Below are positions 25,410 through 33,284 of a DNA stretch of 64,000 nucleotides, piece by piece; the first letter of the stretch is position 1; each line of letters opens with the position of its first letter. Under the pieces are notes generated by a model, which saw only the letters and a list, made by a program, of their open reading frames with translations, made no database searches and was not told where the DNA came from. The position numbers and the translations under genes are program-made. This DNA comes from Achromobacter spanius. GTDB lineage: Bacteria > Pseudomonadota > Gammaproteobacteria > Burkholderiales > Burkholderiaceae_B. The DNA is taken from positions 496,001-560,000 of the forward strand of contig NZ_CP034689.1 of assembly GCF_003994415.1 (NCBI RefSeq), read 5' to 3'.

Positions 25410-26132
25410 CTAAGAGGTGGGGCTCGAGGCAGAAGTGATTTCGACCTCGACTTTGCGGGTATTCAGATTCCACGGCTTGTAGTGATATGCCTTGCGTTTC
25501 GATTTGAGCCGCTTCTGACGGACCAAGTACACGTGGATAAGGCCGGTGCCCAGGACGCCCATGGCTTTGGGTTCAGACACGGTCGCACGTGCCGTAAGGC
25601 CATTGTTCGCCAGCACCCTATCCAGCTTTCCCTGCAACAGACGCGCCGTGGCGTCGTTGACCAATAGCGGGGACTTAAACTTCAGGCCCTCAATCCCGGC
25701 AGCCCTTGCCATTCGAATCAGATTGTCGAGTTCTTCGAACGCCCCTTTCCACAATGTGGCTGGTTTATCTGCCTTGAGGAGATTCATATGCACCGTCCAC
25801 CTGGCAGTCCCGATATTGCTTACGAGGAGGATTCGCCCGTGATAGTTGAACAGAACTCGTCCAATGGCGACCACTGTCAAGCTCAAGCCAGCGCCCACCC
25901 AAGGATCCAGATGTAGAGGTATGGCCACCACGAACGCGAACAATGCTACCCACCAAACTCGTGCCCGCGATCGGCTCACCGTCACAAAGCATCGACGGCC
26001 CCAACATGTCCTGGATATCGGTCCTAACGCGAATTGCATAGGGACGGCGAGGAAGACATGCACAAGCCAGCCAAGAATTGCAGCGGCGGTGTATCCGATG
26101 AAACGAAGCAGGGTCAGGAGTGATTTGCGCAT
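25410..26132 (-). CDS. Membrane protein, unknown function
   Basis: 240 residues. The N-terminus has hydrophobic segments (LLRFIGYTAAAILGWLVHVFLAV; VWWVALFAFVVAIPLHL; WVGAGLSLTVVAIGRVLF), followed by a soluble domain of ~140 residues (HMNLLKADKPATLWKGAFEELDNLIRMARAAG...LVNDATARLLQGKLDRVLANNGL). No family recognised. It is convergent with fic and transcribed leftward from a region that holds KorB-type operator 6, 72 bases upstream. Confidence 0.62.
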   Translation of the reverse strand: MRKSLLTLLRFIGYTAAAILGWLVHVFLAVPMQFALGPISRTCWGRRCFVTVSRSRARVWWVALFAFVVAIPLHLDPWVGAGLSLTVVAIGRVLFNYHGRILLVSNIGTARWTVHMNLLKADKPATLWKGAFEELDNLIRMARAAGIEGLKFKSPLLVNDATARLLQGKLDRVLANNGLTARATVSEPKAMGVLGTGLIHVYLVRQKRLKSKRKAYHYKPWNLNTRKVEVEITSASSPTS

Positions 26133-26203
26133 GTAGATATCGATGAAATCAGATATCTCATGATATGTCTAAACGCAACTTAACTGCGCAACGCGCGCGG
26201 TTG

Positions 26204-26216
26204 TTTAGCAGCTAAA
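26204..26216. promoter_or_regulatory. KorB-type operator 6
   Basis: TTTAGCAGCTAAA within TTGTTTAGCAGCTAAAC, between the leftward gene starting at 26132 and the end of the gene at 26298. Confidence 0.8.
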
Positions 26217-26297
26217 CGTCGCTCTGAAAAAACGATTCGCCCAGCAGTGGGGCGCTTTCGGGCAGTTTCCAGCCAATGATCTGGCCCTGCGTGCGAC

Positions 26298-26609
26298 CTA
26301 CCGTGGGGCCATTCCCTTGCGCAGTTTATTTGGGGCTTCTAGCAATTCGCGAATCATCTGTTCCTGTTCGGCCACGCATGGCTCGGCCAGCAAGGTGTTC
26401 CACCACTCGTCGTACACAGGCGCCAGCACACCGGCAGGCCGCTTGAATTCGCTGGACAGTTGCTTGGTGCGCAGGATGAAGGATCTGTAGCGCTTGACCT
26501 CTAGCAGCAGAGCGAGGACGTCCGCGTCATGGATCTTGCCGTCCGGGCCGCGATGACGATCCTGAATGGCACGAAGCTGGGCAAGCGGAAGGGGAGGTCT
26601 GAACGGCAT
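26298..26609 (-). CDS. Small protein under a LexA-type box
   Basis: 103 residues from ATG 26609 (MPFRPPLPLAQLRAIQDRH); the open frame extends further upstream, but that would run through the promoter. It is charged and helical, with LLEVKRYRSFILRTKQLSSEF and a C-terminal VAEQEQMIRELLEAPNKLRKG. No family recognised. The start is 10 bases from an SOS box at 26620, so it is probably damage-inducible. Its location next to a SRAP gene fits a role in the SOS response or element mobilisation. Confidence 0.6.
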   Translation of the reverse strand: MPFRPPLPLAQLRAIQDRHRGPDGKIHDADVLALLLEVKRYRSFILRTKQLSSEFKRPAGVLAPVYDEWWNTLLAEPCVAEQEQMIRELLEAPNKLRKGMAPR

Positions 26610-26619
26610 GATAGAACTA

Positions 26620-26635
26620 CTGTATGTATATACAG
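26620..26635. promoter_or_regulatory. LexA (SOS) box
   Basis: CTGTATGTATATACAG is an exact CTGT-N8-ACAG LexA site with the preferred alternating AT centre. It lies between divergent genes at 26609 (minus) and 26701 (plus) and could control both. Confidence 0.8.
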
Positions 26636-26700
26636 TATAAACAAGCCTAGAATCCGCGCCATACCACCCCGATTTATGGGGCCGAAATAGGGGCAGCAAG

Positions 26701-26898
26701 GTGATTGATCCCGAAGAGTGGCGCCGCATGGATGACTACTACTGGGCCGGGCCGGCAGGCTGGACGATCTGTCGCGTATGGGTAGATGGCCGGTATCAGC
26801 ACGAGCTGTGGCATACCCGTGGAGAAGCAGGGCGGCTTATCGGCATGCGAGCTTCATTCGAAGCCGCGATTGCGCTTTTCGACCATCAGACTGGTTGA
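26701..26898 (+). CDS. Small hypothetical protein
   Basis: 65 residues from a GTG at 26701 (MIDPEEWRRMDDYYWAGPAGWTICRVWVDG). It is rich in Trp and Tyr and looks soluble (RYQHELWHTRGEAGRLIG). GCAGCAAG upstream is a poor ribosome site. It diverges from the LexA-box gene and converges on the SRAP gene 10 bases away. No family recognised; coding status is moderately supported by composition. Confidence 0.5.
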   Translation: MIDPEEWRRMDDYYWAGPAGWTICRVWVDGRYQHELWHTRGEAGRLIGMRASFEAAIALFDHQTG

Positions 26899-26908
26899 TA
26901 GCGCGCAT

Positions 26909-27586
26909 TCAGATGGGGTCTACGGGGTCAATAGCGTCGGGCAGTTGATACTTCGAGTTGCCAACCTCCCGTCGTACCGGATGCCAGCTAAATGCATCCT
27001 CGGGCAATCCGGATTGCAGCAGTTCAAGCGCGTGCTGCGTGGGGAAGTCGGGGTCGATCCAATGGATGGCCAGCTCGGGCGGCAGCGCCACTGGGCGTCG
27101 ATCATGGACATCAATCATGCCGCCCAGCGCATCGTTGGTCACGATGGCGAAACCGTGGGCTTCATCCTTTTCATCACCAGGCCGCCAGCCGGTGAGTCCC
27201 GCAAAAAATAGTGGTCCATCCCCATGAATGTAGTAGGGCTGCTTGGGAGCTTTCGTTCCTGTCCCGAGGGCTTTCCACTCGTACCACCCATCTGCCGGCA
27301 CAAGGATGCGGCCGTGAGCTACGAGCATCTTCCACGGCCAGCCGCCAGCCAGGACCTTGTCCAGGCGTGCGCAATTCATCTTGTACTTCGAGCCTTGGGG
27401 TCGATACGTCCAGAACTGGCGGTCCAGCTCGTCAGCACCGGTCAGGCGATGCAACGTGAGCGGGCGTGTGCCCGGGGGTATGTTGAATCGCGGCCCCGCT
27501 GGGTCCGCGAAGATCTTACCCAGGTTGGTAAAGATTCGCTCAACGTAGTCCAACGAGCCAGATTTCTGAACGATTCGACCGCACAT
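26909..27586 (-). CDS. SRAP-domain protein (HMCES/YedK family)
   Basis: 225-residue protein that covalently shields abasic sites in single-stranded DNA. The N-terminus MCGRIVQ exposes Cys2, which forms the DNA-protein thiazolidine link. PADGWYEWK carries the active-site Glu, and MIDVHDRRPVALPPE carries the conserved His. PRFNIPPGTRPL is also typical. Conjugation passes the element through single-stranded DNA, so such a protein would protect it. It lies next to a LexA-type box but is separated from it by a small gene on the other strand. Confidence 0.92.
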   Translation of the reverse strand: MCGRIVQKSGSLDYVERIFTNLGKIFADPAGPRFNIPPGTRPLTLHRLTGADELDRQFWTYRPQGSKYKMNCARLDKVLAGGWPWKMLVAHGRILVPADGWYEWKALGTGTKAPKQPYYIHGDGPLFFAGLTGWRPGDEKDEAHGFAIVTNDALGGMIDVHDRRPVALPPELAIHWIDPDFPTQHALELLQSGLPEDAFSWHPVRREVGNSKYQLPDAIDPVDPI

Positions 27587-27688
27587 TGATCACCTCTCCC
27601 CCTATGCAGATGTCAGGCCAGTATAGGCGCGTGAATGCAGTGTCAGGAGTGTCGGGCGTTGAAGGACGGAACATCTATCTAAAGCGAA

Positions 27689-28705
27689 TCACTTGGCTAA
27701 GAGCGGCGTATGTGGGAAAGAGTTGACTGTCTCTCTCCATGTATTCGCTCGCTTTGGAATCGCCCTTTGACCATTGTTGAACGAAAAGAAAAATGGATTA
27801 GCACTGACAGCGAAGCGCCGGATTCCCGACACGTTCTCTAGCGGCTTAGTGGAGATCATATCAATCACTGCTGTCGCAATTTTCAGCAAGAGCCGCATTA
27901 ATTCTTTGAAGTCTGCTTCCGACACAATATTGAGCTGGTGCCCGCCCAAATGATGCGGAATGAAGAAATAATTATCCGAGGCGTTGTCTATCCCTACGTG
28001 ATCGAAGATCTCATAGGTCTGGAGCAAAACTACGTAAATAGTCGTCGCTTCGTCTCCAATACTTGGTTGATCGTTCTTCATCGCCCGCTCAACGTGATTC
28101 CAAAGACCATCGTTAATGGATGCTATTTTAAGTCGAATGGCCGCCTCAAAACTAGGCTCGACAGAATAGCTAGCCTCGGCCGTGCCTTTAGCTCCAGGAT
28201 ATATCTTCCGATATAGCAATCGGGGATATGCGACGTAAACCGACGATATGCGATCGTCAGAGTTAAATATCTTTGTTTCGCCAAATTTCCAGGTGGCTAC
28301 ATGCTCGATGAAGTCTTTCTGATGCGCGTAGAAGCCGTCAAGAGAGTTCTTTGCGCTAGCCATTGACAACTGCAAAGCGGCTTGCTGCATCTGCGACGCT
28401 GTTTGCGTCGTGCGGTGGATCGCAGCGACTATGGCGGAAAACGGTATCGAAAGCGACAGGAAAGCTAGCGGAAGTTTGCTGATTTCGATGAATTTCGCAT
28501 AGCCGTTCGGGCTCCAGTCAAATTCATATCCCTGCCATGAAAAGCATCCAAAAAACAAAAACGATGCCGCAGGCACCAAAATGCTGATCCAAAAAATTGG
28601 TTGCGCGGACAGTGCTTTTCCGTCGATTCGATACCATTTTCTATAATGGGCAAAGGCTGCAGTTATGCACAGGCCTGCCAGATATACGCCAAGAACTAAC
28701 ATCAT
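27689..28705 (-). CDS. Three-helix membrane protein with large cytoplasmic domain, unknown
   Basis: 338 residues from ATG 28705. It has three membrane segments (MMLVLGVYLAGLCITAAF; PIFWISILVPAASFLFFGCF; KLPLAFLSLSIPFSAIVAAIH), then RTTQTASQMQQAALQLSMASAKNSLDGFYAHQKDFIEHV and a long soluble part. This helix-then-QxxQ...N...FYxHxxxF arrangement recalls membrane proteins found near retrons and other phage-defence loci, but this is recollection, not a search. Base composition is more AT-rich than its neighbours, a sign of recent acquisition. Confidence 0.6.
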   Translation of the reverse strand: MMLVLGVYLAGLCITAAFAHYRKWYRIDGKALSAQPIFWISILVPAASFLFFGCFSWQGYEFDWSPNGYAKFIEISKLPLAFLSLSIPFSAIVAAIHRTTQTASQMQQAALQLSMASAKNSLDGFYAHQKDFIEHVATWKFGETKIFNSDDRISSVYVAYPRLLYRKIYPGAKGTAEASYSVEPSFEAAIRLKIASINDGLWNHVERAMKNDQPSIGDEATTIYVVLLQTYEIFDHVGIDNASDNYFFIPHHLGGHQLNIVSEADFKELMRLLLKIATAVIDMISTKPLENVSGIRRFAVSANPFFFSFNNGQRAIPKRANTWRETVNSFPHTPLLAK

Positions 28706-28957
28706 CTTTTCCGTTATGTAACGGCATGGAATATAGCGGGTCGGGGAGAATTCTGCATGCACCTGCCGCTGCACCTTCGCGGTGCCGCATCTATTCTCTC
28801 GACCTACGTGAGGTCCGACCTGGTGTCAGGCCTGGGCGCATCTTGGCCCTGCGCGCACCGAACGCAAGGGGCTTTCGAATACAAAGGGACTTCCTTCTGA
28901 TGGCGAACTCCGCAGCCGTACTATCAATCGTCATCTTTATTCCTTTGGAGACGAATC

Positions 28958-30022
28958 ATGGCGCAGATTGTTAGGGTTGGGGTAGACCTGTCGAAAACCG
29001 TCCTGCAGATCCATGCTGTTGATGACGCGGGCGCGACCATAGTCAATCGAGCCGTATCTCGAGAGAGATTCTTCGAGTGGTGTATTCAACTTCCAGAAGG
29101 ATGCGTGGTGGCAATGGAAGCCAGTTCGGGCGCCCATCATATTGGGCGCAAGCTAACTGCGTTTGGCCTGGATGTGAAGATCATTGCCGCGCAGTTTGTT
29201 GCGCCGTACCGAATCCAGGGAAAAACCGGGAAGAACGATGCAAACGACGCAGCTGCGATCTGCGAAGCCGCTTCGCGACCGCACATTCATGCGATCCCGA
29301 TTAAATCGGCAGAGCAGCAGGCAATCATGAGCGTGCATAAGGTCCGCGAGGGCGTTAAGGAAGAACGAACTGCGTGCATCAACAGGATTCGTGGACTTTT
29401 GGCGGAATTCGGCATCGGCGTCTCTCGTTCTCCGGAAGTGCTGCGACGTAGGTTAGCGGACATAATCGATGACGCTACCAACGAAATGCCAGCATTTGCA
29501 CGCCTCGTAATCCGGCAGGCGTACTCACATTGGATCGAGCTTGAAGAGCATCTTGCCTGGTGTGATGACCGCATTAACGAGCATGTGAGGCGAGATCCCC
29601 AGGCGCGACGCGCGACAGAATTGGTGGGCATTGGCCCGATTACCGCTTCGGCTCTGGTCGCCTACGTCGGCGACTTTCGACAATTCAAGAGCGGAGCCCA
29701 GTTCGGCGCTTGGCTTGGGTTGACGCCCAAGCAGTCCTCAAGTGGAGGAAAGGCCAATCTCGGGAAAATTACAAAGCGCGGGAATTCCTACTTGCGGTGC
29801 CTGATCGTCACCGCCGCCAAGGCGGCAATTTTCTCGTGCGCGAAGAGAAATGATCCATCCTCAGTCTGGGCGAAAAAACTATGTGACCGTATCGGATGGC
29901 AGAAAGCGACCGTTGCTTTGGCCAACAAGAACGCCAGGATTCTGTGGGCGGTCCTGGCGCTTGATCGGAAATTTGATCGAGCGTACGTGAGTCCTAGCCC
30001 GTTCAGTACGTCATCATCCTGA
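28958..30022 (+). CDS. IS110-family (IS1111 group) DEDD transposase
   Basis: 354 residues. The N-terminal RuvC-like DEDD domain shows RVGVDLSKTVLQIHAVD, CVVAMEASSGAHH and KTGKNDANDAAAICEAA. The C-terminal Tnp_20 domain shows ELVGIGPITASALVAYVGDF, FGAWLGLTPKQSSSGGK and KRGNSYLRCLIVTAAKAA. GGAGACGAATC precedes the ATG. The gene is intact, so the element may still be active. Confidence 0.93.
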   Translation: MAQIVRVGVDLSKTVLQIHAVDDAGATIVNRAVSRERFFEWCIQLPEGCVVAMEASSGAHHIGRKLTAFGLDVKIIAAQFVAPYRIQGKTGKNDANDAAAICEAASRPHIHAIPIKSAEQQAIMSVHKVREGVKEERTACINRIRGLLAEFGIGVSRSPEVLRRRLADIIDDATNEMPAFARLVIRQAYSHWIELEEHLAWCDDRINEHVRRDPQARRATELVGIGPITASALVAYVGDFRQFKSGAQFGAWLGLTPKQSSSGGKANLGKITKRGNSYLRCLIVTAAKAAIFSCAKRNDPSSVWAKKLCDRIGWQKATVALANKNARILWAVLALDRKFDRAYVSPSPFSTSSS

Positions 30023-30326
30023 GTCTGTGTAACGCATCGGCAGCTCGCAAGCGAAGATACTAGAACTGGTCAGACCGTCAGCAAGCAAGCTCGTATATGC
30101 CGCCGGCGTGAAGTTAGCGCCGACTTTCGAATGGAGCCTTGCTGAGCGGTTTGTATCTGGGTCCGCGTGATGTTAAGCGCACAAGACCGACTGTAGAAGC
30201 GCAGTCTGCACCATGTTCGTTCGTCATCTTCGAATCGGCGCTGCGTTCACGTATGCGTGTGTTCGTTCCCGTACGGTTCTTAATTAACGCTTTGATGGCA
30301 ACTTTTCTATGGCTCTTGCAACGACC
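30023..30326 (+). ncRNA. Candidate bridge RNA region of the insertion sequence
   Basis: IS1111-group elements are reported to carry their bridge RNA in the right-end non-coding segment. This 300-base stretch has no credible gene and contains several potential hairpins. Exact ends and loops cannot be assigned by eye. Confidence 0.35.
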
Positions 30327-30340
30327 AGGAAGTCCCTGTA

Positions 30341-30390
30341 GCGGCATATAGCCGCTCGCTGTGCTCGCTTTATATTCCACGTCCCCTTGC
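30341..30390 (+). repeat. Leader block repeat, copy 1 (split by the IS)
   Basis: GCGGCATATAGCCGCTCGCT through TATATTCCACGTCCCCTTGC, closely matching 32251-32300. Its first part (CAAGGGGCTTTCG) lies at 28865-28877, on the other side of the insertion sequence. It stands upstream of the ardB-like gene. Confidence 0.7.
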
Positions 30391-30466
30391 CTGCGGCGCT
30401 TGTTCCGCAGGGCGCCAGTGCTCCCGTCCCGCCACCCGGCCGGGCCCCACTTCTAAGGAGCACGAC

Positions 30467-30877
30467 ATGACGCAAGCCACCAGCGCTGAAGCCCGCCTGG
30501 TCCCCGATCACGAGCGTCTGGCCTTCTTGCCCAAACACTTCGGCACCCGCCTGATGCTGCGCGGCGAAATTTCGGTCTACAACTGGCTCGATCGCTTGGC
30601 CCAGGACTACCGCGGCGGATACTGGCACTACTACGAGATTCCCAGCGGCTTCTACATGGCGCCGGCTGGCTACGACAAGCTGCGCATCGAGTGGCCCATG
30701 AACTGGTGCGACCGCAATATGTCCTCTGATGCCGCCGGCATCGTGGCGACGTTGTACGCGCTGAGCGAACTGTGCAGCCAGTATCAGGTCGACGACCTGA
30801 TCGAGAAGTACCACGCGTTGCGCGACTTCGCTGGCGAACATGCCGAGGCAAGCGCCATCTTCGCTGCCATCAATTGA
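30467..30877 (+). CDS. klcA: Antirestriction protein, ArdB/KlcA family
   Basis: 136-residue cytoplasmic protein that blocks type I restriction enzymes when the element enters a new cell. Family marks: RLAFLPKHFGTRLMLRGEISVYNWLDRLAQDYRGGYWHYYEIPSGFYMAP, NMSSDAAGIVATLYALSELC and HALRDFAGEHAEASAIFAAIN. AAGGAGCACGAC precedes the ATG. KlcA genes are classic members of KorB-regulated IncP loci, but no KorB-type site is present here. A terminator follows. Confidence 0.9.
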   Translation: MTQATSAEARLVPDHERLAFLPKHFGTRLMLRGEISVYNWLDRLAQDYRGGYWHYYEIPSGFYMAPAGYDKLRIEWPMNWCDRNMSSDAAGIVATLYALSELCSQYQVDDLIEKYHALRDFAGEHAEASAIFAAIN

Positions 30878-30887
30878 GAAATGTACT

Positions 30888-30910
30888 GCCCGCCTATGGC
30901 GGGCATTTTT
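30888..30910 (+). terminator. Terminator after klcA
   Basis: Stem GCCCGCC/GGCGGGC with a TAT loop, then ATTTTTC. Confidence 0.8.
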
Positions 30911-31178
30911 CTTTTGCTGCGTCGGCGCTGGCATGCCGCGATGCCCCTACTAAGCAGCGCTGGCGGGGGGGAGGGTAGCCCTTCGAAGGTAGACCAGTAA
31001 AAGCCACAGGGGGTGGCGGGTCTGCATTCCCCGTCAGTGTGCCACGGCGTTCTCGCGTTCAAGTGCGGCGCTGCGCCGGCGCAGCTTGCGGCCGCTGGCC
31101 GTCTTCGACACTTGAGCGCTGCGCTGCGCCGTGACTTTAGGTTCCGGGCATTCCCGCCCTGGCAACCGGAGAAACCAC
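30911..31178. other. Intergenic leader of the methylase-like gene
   Basis: GC-rich, with short inverted words such as GCGGCGCTGCGCCGGCGCAG. It holds no gene and no recognisable promoter. Confidence 0.35.
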
Positions 31179-32081
31179 ATGGCCAAAAGCAGCAAAGCAC
31201 AACAGCGCAAATTCCTCAATTCGGCCGACGAGCACCAAAAGGTCATCGTCAAGATCATTCAGGAATTGTCTCGTTCGCACGGCATTGACCGTACCTGGTC
31301 GGACTGGGTCGAGATGGGCGCGCTGGCGATGGCCAATGCCGTCGACAAAGCCCAGTTCGAAAAGCGCGAGAAGCGCTACATGGAGATCATTTCCCACTAC
31401 AAAAAGGACGAGGTGCACCAGCTGGCTGAAGCGTTCGCGCATTTGGTCCAGTGCTGGGATATGAGGGTCGCCGTAGGCGATTTCGGCGACGTGCTGGGCA
31501 GCACCTTCATGATGCTGGATATGGGCAACTCTGGGACCGGTCAGTTCTTTACGCCTTACGAAGTGTCTCGAGCGATAGGTGGGATCGTCATGGGTGATCG
31601 CGAAGCACTGGCCAAGCAGGTTGCCGATCGTCGGTTCGTCCGGGTATCGGAGCCGACGAGTGGCGCCGGCGGGATGATCATTGCTGCGGCGCATGCGATG
31701 TCCGACGCAGAGATCAACTATCAGGAAGCCATGCACGTGACTGCGATCGATATCGACCACCGCTGCGTACATATGACGTACTTGCAGCTGGCCTTGCTGC
31801 ATGTGCCGGCGATCGTCATTCACGGCAACGCGCTGTCGCTCGAGGAATGGGAGCATTGGTTTACTCCGGCGCACGTGCTGGGCGGCTGGAGTGCGCGGCT
31901 GCGTCAACGTGAGGCACTGGATGCGATGCGCAATCTAGTGGAGGCACCGTCGGACGCTGGCCAGGCGCACGAGGGACAGCCCGCAGTTGAGGCGCACAAG
32001 TCCCAAATCAACGAGTCGCTGTACGCAATGCCGAAGGCAGCACGTCAGGCCGCTGCCGCTGGCCAAATGTTGCTCTTCTAG
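31179..32081 (+). CDS. N-6 DNA methylase-like protein without a catalytic NPPY box
   Basis: 300 residues from ATG 31179 (MAKSSKAQQRKF). GNSGTGQFFTPYEVSRAI is the target-motif entry typical of type I HsdM, and VSEPTSGAGGMIIAAAHA is SAM-binding motif I. YLQLALLHVPAIVIHGNAL follows, but where NPPY/F should appear the sequence reads TPAHVLGGWSARL. The protein may therefore bind SAM or DNA without methylating. It belongs to a plasmid/ICE cluster with antirestriction genes and no restriction endonuclease. Confidence 0.78.
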   Translation: MAKSSKAQQRKFLNSADEHQKVIVKIIQELSRSHGIDRTWSDWVEMGALAMANAVDKAQFEKREKRYMEIISHYKKDEVHQLAEAFAHLVQCWDMRVAVGDFGDVLGSTFMMLDMGNSGTGQFFTPYEVSRAIGGIVMGDREALAKQVADRRFVRVSEPTSGAGGMIIAAAHAMSDAEINYQEAMHVTAIDIDHRCVHMTYLQLALLHVPAIVIHGNALSLEEWEHWFTPAHVLGGWSARLRQREALDAMRNLVEAPSDAGQAHEGQPAVEAHKSQINESLYAMPKAARQAAAAGQMLLF

Positions 32082-32241
32082 GCTCACCGCGATGGCCCCT
32101 CATCGGGGCCTGGCGCGCTGGCGACGCGCCAACTTTGGACCATGCAGAGCCACAAGCACTGCACGGAGCATACAGTCGCATCCCCCTCCCGCACGGACGC
32201 TAGGGCCGCTGCGCGCGGCTTTATAGCCGCGGCCCCAACTT

Positions 32242-32300
32242 CAAGGGCTTTCGCGGCATAAACCGCTCACTGCGTTCGCTATTTATTCCACGTCCCTTGA
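32242..32300 (+). repeat. Leader block repeat, copy 2 (intact)
   Basis: CAAGGGCTTTCGCGGCATAA, ACCGCTCACTGCGTTCGCTA and TTTATTCCACGTCCCTTGAC. It is the uninterrupted version of the block broken by the insertion sequence at 28878-30340. Here it lies upstream of the DNA methyltransferase gene. The rest of 32082-32382 holds no gene. Confidence 0.7.
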
Positions 32301-32382
32301 CCGCGCATTCGTGGGCTGCGCCCGCCTGCCCCGTGCAGTGCAATGCAGATCGGCTGACATTGCTGCACGCAAGGAGCCAACC

Positions 32383-33030
32383 ATGAGTCGTGTTGTCCTG
32401 GGCGATTGCCTGTCCGTTCTTCCCACCTTGCCGGATCGCTGTGTTGACCTGGTGTTGACCGATCCGCCGTATCTCGTCAATTACGTGGACCGCTCCGGCC
32501 GGAGTATTGCCAACGACCGCACCGACGAATGGATGACGCCGGCGTTTGCGCAGATGTTCCGCGTGCTTCGCGATGATGCGTTCTGCATTTCGTTCTACGG
32601 GTGGAATCGCGTTGATCGGTTCTTTGCCGCCTGGCGCGCGGCAGGCTTTCGTGTAGTAGGCCATATCGTGTTCGCCAAGCAATATCAATCGAACGCGCGA
32701 TTCTTGGCGTACCAGCACGAGTCCGCATACTTGCTGGCCAAGGGCCAGCCCGCGCTGCCGGCGACGCCGTTGCCCGATGTGCTGCCCTGGAAGTACACCG
32801 GGAACCGCCACCATCCGACCCAGAAGCCGGTTGAATGCCTGACGCCGTTGATCGAGACCTTTAGCCGCCCGCGCGACATTGTTCTAGACCCGTTCGCCGG
32901 CTCCGGTTCCACGTGCGTGGCCGCCCGCCAAACCGGACGGCGCTTCTACGGAATCGAAATGGACCCGAAGTACCACGAGGCCGCAGTGCAGCGTCTCGCA
33001 CTGGCCAACCAGGAAAGGATCGCAGCATGA
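32383..33030 (+). CDS. DNA methyltransferase, beta class (N4/N6 type)
   Basis: 215-residue orphan DNA-modifying enzyme. Motif order is beta-class: catalytic DLVLTDPPYLVNY near the N-terminus, then HHPTQKPVECLTPLI and the SAM-binding DIVLDPFAGSGSTCVAARQTGRRFYGIEM at the C-terminus. ATG 32383 follows AAGGAGCCAACC; the longer frame has no ribosome site. No partner endonuclease is nearby, so it most likely protects incoming element DNA. Its stop overlaps the next start (ATGA). Confidence 0.92.
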   Translation: MSRVVLGDCLSVLPTLPDRCVDLVLTDPPYLVNYVDRSGRSIANDRTDEWMTPAFAQMFRVLRDDAFCISFYGWNRVDRFFAAWRAAGFRVVGHIVFAKQYQSNARFLAYQHESAYLLAKGQPALPATPLPDVLPWKYTGNRHHPTQKPVECLTPLIETFSRPRDIVLDPFAGSGSTCVAARQTGRRFYGIEMDPKYHEAAVQRLALANQERIAA

Positions 33031-33281
33031 GCCGCGATGAAAACGAACTGAAGAATGGGTTAACCGCATACCTGCAAGGCTACGGCCGCAACAATCGGGC
33101 CGGTCTATCCGCGATCGCCGCATACGGCGCCTGGCCGGTGCTTGCGGCACGGGAAACCGAACGACGCATGGCGCGATTCCTCGAATCCTTGCCGCCGGAC
33201 GAGGTGCAGGCCATCGTCCAGTTGGAAGTCAACCTCAACGAGCTGGCCAGCCAGGTGCTGGTCGAACTGGATAGGGAGTAA
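33027..33281 (+). CDS. Small hypothetical protein coupled to the methyltransferase
   Basis: 84 residues starting MSRDENELKNGLTAYLQGYGRNN. It is helical and acidic at the C-terminus (DEVQAIVQLEVNLNELASQVLVELDRE). The start overlaps the methyltransferase stop, so it is translated in step with it. No family recognised; the length and context fit small accessory proteins of conjugative elements. Confidence 0.65.
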   Translation: MSRDENELKNGLTAYLQGYGRNNRAGLSAIAAYGAWPVLAARETERRMARFLESLPPDEVQAIVQLEVNLNELASQVLVELDRE

Positions 33282-33284
33282 CGG

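Larger units (their letters stand above)
28878..30340 (+). mobile_element. IS1111-type (IS110 family) insertion sequence
   Basis: About 1.46 kb: transposase at 28958-30022, subterminal inverted repeats GGGACTTCCT (28886-28895) and AGGAAGTCCC (30327-30336), and ~300 bases of non-coding 3' sequence. The ends were set by comparing the broken target with an intact copy of the same leader block at 32242-32300: left flank CAAGGGGCTTTCG, right flank GCGGCATATAGCCGC. No target duplication is seen, as expected for this family. Confidence 0.8.
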
